From assembly GCA_019694165.1 (NCBI GenBank), contig JAIBCL010000003.1:62001-126000 (forward strand): a stretch of DNA of 64,000 nt. Reading direction: 5' to 3'. Below are positions 7,496 through 14,917 of this stretch, one piece after another. The stretch comes from Verrucomicrobiaceae bacterium. Lineage in GTDB: Bacteria; Verrucomicrobiota; Verrucomicrobiia; Verrucomicrobiales; Verrucomicrobiaceae. Within the stretch, counting starts at the first letter, position 1. Each line of letters starts with the position of its first letter. A program made the translations under genes and the position numbers. A model generated the notes under the pieces. It searched no databases. It was not told the DNA's origin and saw nothing but the letters and a program-made list of their open reading frames with translations.

Positions 7496-9561
7496 GCGGA
7501 AAAAAGGGCGCTGATGCGCTCGACAATCAAGCGGCTGCACGGCAGCACGCGCGCCTCGAGCGCCTTTGGCGAGGGAATGGGCACGGGCATCGCGGCGATG
7601 CGCAGCGTCCGCAGCGGACAGACTTTTTCCGCGACGCGGGCGATCAATTCCGCGCCGATGCCGCAGGCCGCGGAGCCTTCCTCCACGGTGACGAGGCAGC
7701 CCGTGGCGCGCACGGAGTCGATCACCGCCGCGTCATCCACGGGGCCGATGCGCGTGATGATCACGAGCTCGGCCAGCACTTCGTGCACGGTGAAAAGTTC
7801 GCGCACCGCCGCGACGGCCTCGGAGGCGAGGCCGCCGTAGGTGACCAGCGTCACCTGCGCGCGCGCGTCACCAGGCCGCAGGCGCAGCGCCGGAAAGGCC
7901 GCGTCGGTTTCCTCCGCGATGAAACCCGGCAGCTCGGGCGGGCCGAGGCGGCGGCCGTAGTCGAGCTTGTTCTCGATGATCACCACCGGGTCCGGCGAGG
8001 CCATCACCGCGTGCAGCACGGGCGCGGGATCCGCGAAACAGTGCAGCGCCACGGTGGTGAGCGTATCGACGCCCGTCACCAGCTTCTCGAGGCTCTGCGA
8101 GTGCGTGGGGCCGTAGCCGCGGCCGCCGCCCATCGGCGTGCGCAGCACAATGGGGCAGCGCGTCTTGTGGTGGTACATGTGGCGGAACTTGGCCGCGTGA
8201 TTCACGAGCTGATCGAGCGCCAGCGTGATGAAGTCACCGAACATGATCTCCACCACCGGTCTCATGCCGGCGAGCGCGAGACCATTGGCCAGCCCGGTGA
8301 TGGCCGCCTCGCTGATCGGCGTGCCGATCACACGTTCCGGGTACCGCTCCGAGAGGCCGCGCGTCACTTTGAATGCGCCGCCGTAGGGTGAGAGGATGTC
8401 CTCCCCGATCATGACGAGGTCGGGCATGTCTGACATCAGCGCGGTCCACGCCTGCTGCAGGCGCGTCACCATGCGCTGCTCTTCGTGCGGAAAGACGGCA
8501 GGCTTCCACTTCAGCTCACGCACGATTTGCAGCGGGGCGTATTCGTGCAGTTCCAGAGTCCGGTCTCGCTCCGCCTTCGTGATCGCCGCCGTCACACGCG
8601 CGCACGCCTGCTGCTGCAAATGCGCGTGCATCACGGGCTGCGCGGCGGCGAAGCGGTTCAGCCAGTCCCTGCTCCGCAGCGCGGCCACGAGTTCGGCCGG
8701 CCGGTCGTCATCCCCTTTCGAGTGTGCGTTGAGGCGTGCGACGCGCACATGAAAAAAACCCGGCGCTCCGGATTCGCGCACGGTGCGCAGCGCATCAGCG
8801 GCCAGCGCGATGAGCTGCGCGGGCTCGTCCGTGGTGCCCTCCCAGGTGCGCAGGCCGAATGCCTCGGCACGCGGACGCACGGCTCCGGCCAGCGCGGCGG
8901 ACCGCGGAGTGCTCTGCGCCACGGCGTTGTCCTCGCACACCACGAGCAGCGGCGCCTTCAACAAGGACATCAAGTTCAGGCTCTCATACACCGCGCCTTC
9001 ACCGAGCGTGCCGTCGCCGATGAAGACGACGCCCATGCTGCCCGCCGGCCCGGCGAGCCGGCGAGCCAGCGCATGGCCGGTGGCGCACGGCACGATGCCG
9101 CCCTGGATGCCGTTGGTGAAAAAGCCCGGCGCGCACAAGTGCTGGCTGGAGCCGATGCCGCCGCACACACCGCCGGCGCGGCCCATCAGCTCGGCCACCA
9201 GCCCATCGACGTCATCGGTGAAGGCGAGGTAGTGGCCGTGTCCCCGATGGTTGGAAAAAATGAAGTCGCCGACCTTCAACTGTCCGGCAAAAGCCACCGC
9301 GCTGAATTCCTGTCCCACGCATGTGTGCACCGTGCCGTGCAGGCGGCCTTCGGAGAAGAGGCGCAGGAAGGCGGACTCCGTCTCGCGGATCAAGACCGCC
9401 TGCGCCACGCGCTCGAGACTGACGCCCCCGCTGTCCACACCGTGTGCGAATACGCAGCCACATCCACCGCACCGCCACATCGCCGGAGCACCATCCGGGA
9501 CGGGGAGCGCGGACGGTGTGGCGGCCCCGCACATCGGGCATGAATTCTGGGTCGGTTCCAT
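7492..9561 (-). CDS. Fused alpha/beta 2-oxoacid dehydrogenase E1 with N-terminal zinc ribbon
   Basis: The protein has 689 residues from the ATG at 9561; an in-frame ATG at 9609 would add 16 basic residues. Residues 8-34 hold two Cys-x2-Cys pairs (C8/C11 and C31/C34), a zinc ribbon not expected in E1 enzymes. The E1-alpha half follows, with the thiamine-diphosphate motif starting GDG at 182-184 and ending in EDN near 212. The E1-beta half starts around residue 365 and includes IGEDI, and the HSQS active-site motif at about H487. It should decarboxylate a 2-oxoacid and acylate the lipoyl domain encoded next door, to which it is coupled by ATGA. No E3 gene is nearby. The 2-oxoacid specificity cannot be read from sequence. 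Confidence 0.87.
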   Translation of the reverse strand: MEPTQNSCPMCGAATPSALPVPDGAPAMWRCGGCGCVFAHGVDSGGVSLERVAQAVLIRETESAFLRLFSEGRLHGTVHTCVGQEFSAVAFAGQLKVGDFIFSNHRGHGHYLAFTDDVDGLVAELMGRAGGVCGGIGSSQHLCAPGFFTNGIQGGIVPCATGHALARRLAGPAGSMGVVFIGDGTLGEGAVYESLNLMSLLKAPLLVVCEDNAVAQSTPRSAALAGAVRPRAEAFGLRTWEGTTDEPAQLIALAADALRTVRESGAPGFFHVRVARLNAHSKGDDDRPAELVAALRSRDWLNRFAAAQPVMHAHLQQQACARVTAAITKAERDRTLELHEYAPLQIVRELKWKPAVFPHEEQRMVTRLQQAWTALMSDMPDLVMIGEDILSPYGGAFKVTRGLSERYPERVIGTPISEAAITGLANGLALAGMRPVVEIMFGDFITLALDQLVNHAAKFRHMYHHKTRCPIVLRTPMGGGRGYGPTHSQSLEKLVTGVDTLTTVALHCFADPAPVLHAVMASPDPVVIIENKLDYGRRLGPPELPGFIAEETDAAFPALRLRPGDARAQVTLVTYGGLASEAVAAVRELFTVHEVLAELVIITRIGPVDDAAVIDSVRATGCLVTVEEGSAACGIGAELIARVAEKVCPLRTLRIAAMPVPIPSPKALEARVLPCSRLIVERISALFSA

Positions 9562-9825
9562 CAGGCAGGCGGAGGGCACCCTTCGCTTGGGCCGGTTCCT
9601 TTGTGACATGTTCAGGAAGGAAGCAAGAACTTCTGTCGTGACACGAGATCACGGCAGGTCTTGCATCTTCCTCAATCGTGGAAAAGAGATGCGCTCCCAC
9701 CGGGATTCGCGAGCATCCGACTCCCCCGGTCCACGGTCCCGCTCCGCGGCGGCCATCCTCTTCTTCTGTCGATCGCACCCGTCACTCCTTTCTCTTGCAC
9801 CGCCTCACCCACGTATTTCCACGCG

Positions 9826-10956
9826 ATGACCTCCACGCCAGCCACATCGCCATCCGCTTCCGGCGGCAGCATCAAAATCCGCCGTGTGCGGGATGACGCG
9901 GACTGGGCGGCGCTGGGCGCGCACTGGGACGAGCTGCTGCACGACAGCGAGGCAGACGCCGTCTTTCTCTGCCGGGACTGGATCGACACATGGCTGAAGG
10001 TCTATGGTAGCGGCGGGGAGCGCGTGATCCTCGTGGCGGAAGACGAGACCGGCGCGCTGCTGGGCATCGCCCCGATGATGCTGGACCGCGGCGCGGGCCG
10101 GCTCGGGCGCTGGGTCCGGCGGCTGCTGCTCGTGGGCCAGAAGGCGGACACCGCCTCGGAGTATCTCGACTGGATCATCCGTCGCGGCCGCGAGCAGGAC
10201 GTGGGCGACGCCCTCGCGCGCCATGTGACGACGGCGATGGCGCACGAGTGGGACGTGCTCTGCTTTGACGCGATGCTCTCCACCTCGGCGACGATCGAAA
10301 CGCTGCGCCGGCACTTCGACGGCGGCCTCTCCGTGAAACCGCTGACCAACGCGCCCTATGTGACGCTGGCGGCCACATGGGACGGTTTTCTCGAGCAGAA
10401 GCGCGCGAAATTCCGCCAGCGGCTGAACAAGTTTCATCGCGAGCACCGCGTGCGCGTGCTGCTCGGCGGACACGACATCGGCGTGGACGAGGGGATGGCC
10501 GTGATCCGCCGCCTCAATGAACAGCGCTGGGGTGATGCGCGGCGGAGTTTTCTCTCGGAGCGCTACCGGCGCTTTCACGACGAAGTGGCCGCACGGCTGC
10601 ACGAGCGCGGCCGGCTGCTGCTGATCTTTCTCGAAGTGGACGGCACCATCATCGCCGGCCGCTACGACTTCGCGTATGGCGGTAAGGGCTGGAGCTTCCA
10701 GGGCGGCTGGCTGCCGGAGTGGGAGAAGCTCAGCGCCGGGAAGCTGATGCTGGCGGAGATCATGCGCTGGTGCATCGAGCACGGGCTGCGCGAGTACGAT
10801 TTTCTCGGCGGTGCCGCCGCCTACAAGACCGACTGGAGCAATGGCGAGCGTACTCTGGTCACCCTTGATGCGGCGAATCCGCGCTCCACGCGCGGGAAGC
10901 TGTGGCGGCTGCTGCGGGAGGCGAAGCAGAAGCTCACGGCGAAGCTGCGTGCTTGA
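9826..10956 (+). CDS. GNAT_6 / FemAB-like acyltransferase (CelD/BcsL type)
   Basis: The 376-residue product begins at the ATG at 9826; the codons upstream of it in the same frame do not look coding. The body shows the double-GNAT arrangement of proteins annotated as cellulose biosynthesis protein CelD or FemAB-like: an N-terminal half with RDWIDTWLKVYG, and a C-terminal GNAT half around residues 180-330 with WSFQGGW and a REYDFLGGAAAYKTDW block. Such proteins lie in extracellular polysaccharide loci and are thought to acylate amino sugars or peptide stems. It is divergent from the E1 operon and convergent with the GT4 gene. Confidence 0.75.
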   Translation: MTSTPATSPSASGGSIKIRRVRDDADWAALGAHWDELLHDSEADAVFLCRDWIDTWLKVYGSGGERVILVAEDETGALLGIAPMMLDRGAGRLGRWVRRLLLVGQKADTASEYLDWIIRRGREQDVGDALARHVTTAMAHEWDVLCFDAMLSTSATIETLRRHFDGGLSVKPLTNAPYVTLAATWDGFLEQKRAKFRQRLNKFHREHRVRVLLGGHDIGVDEGMAVIRRLNEQRWGDARRSFLSERYRRFHDEVAARLHERGRLLLIFLEVDGTIIAGRYDFAYGGKGWSFQGGWLPEWEKLSAGKLMLAEIMRWCIEHGLREYDFLGGAAAYKTDWSNGERTLVTLDAANPRSTRGKLWRLLREAKQKLTAKLRA

Positions 10957-10965
10957 TGAAGGAAT

Positions 10966-11073
10966 GGGAAACCACGGAATACACGGAATGAGATGGCCGG
11001 AAAAGCAAGCTGGCCTCGCGGAGTGCTTGAGTCTTTCTGCTTCCGTGTATTCAGTGCATTCCGTGGTTCCTCA
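10966..11073. repeat. Inverted pair of ACCACGGAATrCACGGAA-type extragenic repeats
   Basis: The left copy (10966-10991) reads AAACCACGGAATACACGGAA; the right copy (11041-11073) is the same motif reversed, with a 10-nt extension that reads as one more partial unit. The two arms face each other between convergent genes and can fold into a long imperfect stem, so they may act as a bidirectional terminator. The arrangement resembles REP/BIME elements. Confidence 0.6.
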
Positions 11074-11088
11074 TCTCTGAACCTGGCG

Positions 11089-12372
11089 TCACTTCGGCGG
11101 TTGGACGAGCGAGAGGAAGAGTTCGTCCAGCCGCTCGTTCACACGGTCGATGCGGTAGTTCACGGCGGCCTCTTTCATCTTCATGGACACTCCCCACTCG
11201 GCGCGATCCCAGCGCTCCAGCAGCCGCTCGAACGCGCCGGCGATGTGCTCGGGGCTGCGCAGATCAGCGAAGTCGAGATCGCACTCGCGCAGCAGTTCGT
11301 GGACGGTGCTCTCCGGTTCCGCCAGGCCAAGCACGGGGCGCTCATACGGCAGGTACTCGATGAGCTTCGTCGGCAGAAACATGCCGCCATGCCCGGGGGA
11401 ATCGATCACCAGCAGCAGGTCGGCACTGTCGATCATCGTCTGGCACTCGCTGAACGGCACCGAGGAACGAAGAATGACCACGCCGGCGAGGCCAAGCGCA
11501 TCCACGTCGCCCTGATAGCGCACGGTGTCCTCCCCCACGCACATGACCTCGATGCGCCCGGCAAGCGGGCGACGTTTGTTCAACAGCGCCAGACCCGCGA
11601 AGAGAGTGCCCGGTTCCCTCAGTCCGGCCGCAAACGATCCCGCGTGCAGCGCGCGCAGCGGCCGTGTACCAGCCCCGGTGGGCAGCGAAGGCGGCTTGTT
11701 CAGCGGCGCGTAGCCATGCGGGATCACGCGGACCTTCGAACGTACCCACGGGTACGGCTTGAGCACATGGTCGGCGAGCTTGGCGCTGACGAAGACGATG
11801 GCGTCCGCATCGCGGAAGATGCGGCGCTCACAAAGACTGCCCAGCCAATCCTGGAAGCGGTTCAGCGGCCAGCCCAGCCAGGGATCGCTCATGTGCGCCA
11901 CCCACGGCAGGCCGGTGGTGCGCTTGAGGAACCATCCGGTGACATTGCTCGCGTGTTTCGTGGCGCGCGAGTAGATGATGGCAGGACCGTTCTGCCGCAG
12001 CCAGCGGCGGCCGGCGGGCACCGCGGAGAAAAGCCACAGGAGGAAGACCTCCGGCAGCAGCCAGTAATGCAGGATGGTGAGCACCACGCGCGCGAGCCGC
12101 GGCCAGCGCTTGCGCAGCACGGCATCGTAGCTCGGCGTGCGGATGATCTCGAGATCGGCCGGCAGGTTGTCGAGCATCGAGCGGTCCACTCCTTGGTGCA
12201 TGTGATCCATGGTGGTGGTCATCACGGAGACACGCCAGCCGCGCCGCAGGAGGTCCAGCGTATTGAGCCGGACCAGCCCCGATTCCGGCCCGGACGTGGG
12301 CGGAAAATTATGCGCGACGAGCAGAATGCGGCCGCGAGAGGCGTGGTCGAGCGAAGATGAATCGGAAGACAT
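11089..12372 (-). CDS. GT4-like (GT-B fold) glycosyltransferase
   Basis: The 427-residue protein has a GT-B layout. An N-terminal acceptor half starts with ILLVAHNFPPTSGPESGL, a form common in GT4 enzymes. The C-terminal donor half contains LRALHAGSF, SADLLLVID and the FLPTKLIEYLPYERPVLGL block, where Lys and Glu contact the nucleotide-sugar phosphates and ribose. It should add a sugar at the cytoplasmic face of the membrane. A 182-nt gap separates it from the upstream flippase gene, so it may have its own promoter. The donor and acceptor are unknown. Confidence 0.82.
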   Translation of the reverse strand: MSSDSSSLDHASRGRILLVAHNFPPTSGPESGLVRLNTLDLLRRGWRVSVMTTTMDHMHQGVDRSMLDNLPADLEIIRTPSYDAVLRKRWPRLARVVLTILHYWLLPEVFLLWLFSAVPAGRRWLRQNGPAIIYSRATKHASNVTGWFLKRTTGLPWVAHMSDPWLGWPLNRFQDWLGSLCERRIFRDADAIVFVSAKLADHVLKPYPWVRSKVRVIPHGYAPLNKPPSLPTGAGTRPLRALHAGSFAAGLREPGTLFAGLALLNKRRPLAGRIEVMCVGEDTVRYQGDVDALGLAGVVILRSSVPFSECQTMIDSADLLLVIDSPGHGGMFLPTKLIEYLPYERPVLGLAEPESTVHELLRECDLDFADLRSPEHIAGAFERLLERWDRAEWGVSMKMKEAAVNYRIDRVNERLDELFLSLVQPPK

Positions 12373-12554
12373 GGATGTGTAAATCGGGCTGCGTCACGAC
12401 GCGCGGCGGCGCAGACGTGCAGCATCCACGGCGCGGCGCAATGCCGTTCATCTGCCTCGTCACGGCAAGCTTGTCCATCATCGTTTTCCGGGTGAATCCG
12501 ACTCCGTGTCGCGAGAGACGATTGATGCAGACGAACGGACGTCGAGCGCCCGGC

Positions 12555-14078
12555 TCAACCGCCGCCCCATCGTCGGACCAGCGGCAGATGGCCCCACAGG
12601 AGGCGGCGTGCCTCCGCATCCATCACCATCCACGGAAAACTCAGGAGGAAGACGACGCCATAGCCGGCGCCATGCAGCAGCACGCTGCCGTAGTCCGGCA
12701 GCACCCCGTGCCGCGTGACGAGGGCGAACACGCCCGGCAGCAGCGCGCCCTTCACCCCCGGCCAGACGACGTGCCCGAGCAGATAGCGCGCGGCATTCAC
12801 CCCCGTGCAGCGCTGCACCAGCCACGACATGATGAGCCCGCGCGAGACAAACATCTCGATGCCCGACCCCAGCACGATCCCCGTCATGCCGTGACGAAGG
12901 CCGAGAATGATGCTCAGCACCGCGCTGCAAATGCCGCCGGCGAAACACAGCCACACGACCCACTGCGTGCGGCCGATGGTGTACATCAGGTTGTAGGCCG
13001 GATACTGCATGAAGTGCAGCGCGTAGGGCAGCGCGAGGATGAGCAGCACATGATAAGCCGGAATCAGCGACGGCCCCACCCAGCGCTCGAGGAACGGCCT
13101 GGCGAGGAACACCACCCCGGCCATCGCCGCCGCGCTGAAGCCGGAGGTGATGTGCGTGACGCGCAGATACTGCTGGCGCAGCCGCCCGGACTCTTCCGCG
13201 CCGTGGAGCTGCCCGAACGCGGATAGAAGCTGGCCGCCGAAGAGCGCATTGACCGCGTCCTGCAGCAGCGTGATCAACCGCGTGCCGATGGAGTACGCGG
13301 GCAGTTGCGCGAGGCCCTGCATGCGCGAGATGAGGAAGGGATTGAGCTGCAGCCGGAGATTGTCACCGATGGCGCCGGCGATGATGCCGCGCGAATAGGT
13401 GAAGAGCTCGCTCCGCGTCTGGCGAAGCTGGTCTTCATCCACGCCGTCCTGGCGCGGCTCCATGTTCCGGGCGAAGAGGGCCTGGAGGAGCATCTCGGCG
13501 ACCTCGCCCGCGCAATGAATGAGCGCCACATGAGTCAAGGTGCCGCCGTGCGTGAGCGCACGGCACATCACCAGCGTCTGGAGCACCACGCGGCAGAGCG
13601 AGGCCGCCGCAAGCAGATCGTAGCGCACATGCGCGCGCAGGATGATCATGGGCAGACGGAAGAGGAATCGCGCGCCGGTGACGCACCCCGTCGCGCCGAG
13701 ACAGAAGCAAGCCTGTGAGAAGTCGTCGTGGCCGGGCGAGAGCCATGGCAACAGCGGCATCATCAAGAAGGTGAGGCCGATCACCACGAATCCGGCCCTG
13801 CGGTAGAAGCGCGTGCCTGCCACCAGGATCGCGCGGCGCCTCTCGCCATCGCCCTTGCCTAGCGCGACGGCGAGGAAGCGCGTGGCCGAGAAGCTCATGC
13901 CCATGTCGATGAGCAGGAAGTAGCCGGTCACCGACATCACCAGCAGCCACGAGCCGTAGCCCGTGTCGCCCAGGCCCTTGATCATCAGCGGCGTGGTGAT
14001 GAACATCGCCGCGGTCTTGACGGCGAGGTCCAGCATGTTCATGCCGGAGCCGCGGAGGAGATGCCGGCCGAGGCTCAT
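12555..14078 (-). CDS. Wzx-like polysaccharide flippase (MOP superfamily)
   Basis: The 507-residue protein is strongly hydrophobic throughout, with roughly 12-14 predicted membrane segments, and opens with an NMLDLAVKTAAMFITTPLMIKGLG stretch typical of MOP-superfamily exporters (split here only for description). The start at 14078 was preferred because it overlaps the AAC(3)-like stop by 4 nt (ATGA); an upstream ATG at 14165 adds an atypical tail. It probably flips a lipid-linked oligosaccharide to the periplasm, which marks the locus as a surface-glycan pathway. No Wzy polymerase or Wzz-like chain-length protein was recognised inside the window. Confidence 0.82.
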   Translation of the reverse strand: MSLGRHLLRGSGMNMLDLAVKTAAMFITTPLMIKGLGDTGYGSWLLVMSVTGYFLLIDMGMSFSATRFLAVALGKGDGERRRAILVAGTRFYRRAGFVVIGLTFLMMPLLPWLSPGHDDFSQACFCLGATGCVTGARFLFRLPMIILRAHVRYDLLAAASLCRVVLQTLVMCRALTHGGTLTHVALIHCAGEVAEMLLQALFARNMEPRQDGVDEDQLRQTRSELFTYSRGIIAGAIGDNLRLQLNPFLISRMQGLAQLPAYSIGTRLITLLQDAVNALFGGQLLSAFGQLHGAEESGRLRQQYLRVTHITSGFSAAAMAGVVFLARPFLERWVGPSLIPAYHVLLILALPYALHFMQYPAYNLMYTIGRTQWVVWLCFAGGICSAVLSIILGLRHGMTGIVLGSGIEMFVSRGLIMSWLVQRCTGVNAARYLLGHVVWPGVKGALLPGVFALVTRHGVLPDYGSVLLHGAGYGVVFLLSFPWMVMDAEARRLLWGHLPLVRRWGGG

Positions 14079-14917
14079 GATGATTTCGCGGTCAATGCCG
14101 CCATGTCCTGGTGGCGGTCCGCCATCAGGGCGAGCGGATCGTTTTCCAGCAGCCGCCTCGTCCACGCGGCGAGCGCCGCACCGCCGAGAAGGATGAGCTT
14201 TGCGCCGCCCGCGGTCGCGGTGCGAGCCACGCCGGCATCAACCAGCTCCTGCTCCGTGCCGGCGTAGCGGCGCGCGATGCCCTCAAGGTGCTGCCGGAAA
14301 GCGCGCGCCTGCCGTGTCCCGTCCTGCGCGATGATCTCAAAACTTTCCGCTCCGGGCCGCAGCAGGTGAGGGAACCCGCAGAGCGACTCCATCGTATGGA
14401 AGGCCGTGTTTGAGTCCAGCGAGGCGCCGAGAAAAAGTATCTGCCCGTCCTCCTCAAGCAGGCGTGCGTAGGGAGTGCCCGCACCGCACGGAGTCAACGC
14501 CTGCTCATGTCCGGCGGTCAGCCGCACTGCATCCGGGCCGGCCGCGCAGACGGAATGGGTGGGGTGCAGACTGCGCACCGTGCCGGGCATGAGGCGGAAG
14601 GCCTCCGCCAGCGCACCCACGCAGCCGGGCAGCGTGCGCGCATCGAAGACGCGGCAGCCCTTGTTCATCCACTCCCAGGTGTGCGCGGGCATGAGCAACG
14701 TGCCGCGCGGGCCGACGGCATCGTGCAGCGCCGCGATCACCGCGGCCGCACCGCCGGGCACGAAGCCCAGGCTGGAGAGGGAGGAATGCACGAGGAGCGC
14801 ACCGCCCTCCCGCACGCCGGCTGCGCGGAGGCTGCGTGCCAGCGAGCGGCGGGTGACCCACGGTCGTGTCAGCGCACGGATCAGCAGCTTGATCCGCTTC
14901 TTGACGCTCCTCAGCAT
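14075..14917 (-). CDS. AAC(3)-family acetyltransferase
   Basis: The 280-residue protein matches the aminoglycoside N3-acetyltransferase fold family: LLVHSSLSSLGFVPGGA near residue 40, LLMPAHTW and the RSLHPTHSV motif with the conserved His pair, then GTPYARLLEEDGQILFLG. Lying between an aminotransferase fusion (7-nt overlap) and a flippase (ATGA overlap), it more likely N-acylates an amino sugar made by the preceding enzyme than confers antibiotic resistance. The family call is firm and the role is inferred from context. Confidence 0.82.
   Translation of the reverse strand: MLRSVKKRIKLLIRALTRPWVTRRSLARSLRAAGVREGGALLVHSSLSSLGFVPGGAAAVIAALHDAVGPRGTLLMPAHTWEWMNKGCRVFDARTLPGCVGALAEAFRLMPGTVRSLHPTHSVCAAGPDAVRLTAGHEQALTPCGAGTPYARLLEEDGQILFLGASLDSNTAFHTMESLCGFPHLLRPGAESFEIIAQDGTRQARAFRQHLEGIARRYAGTEQELVDAGVARTATAGGAKLILLGGAALAAWTRRLLENDPLALMADRHQDMAALTAKSS

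Noticed and set aside
14075..14917. Aminoglycoside resistance gene
   Set aside because: The fold family is AAC(3), but its place between an amino-sugar aminotransferase and a flippase points to glycan acylation.
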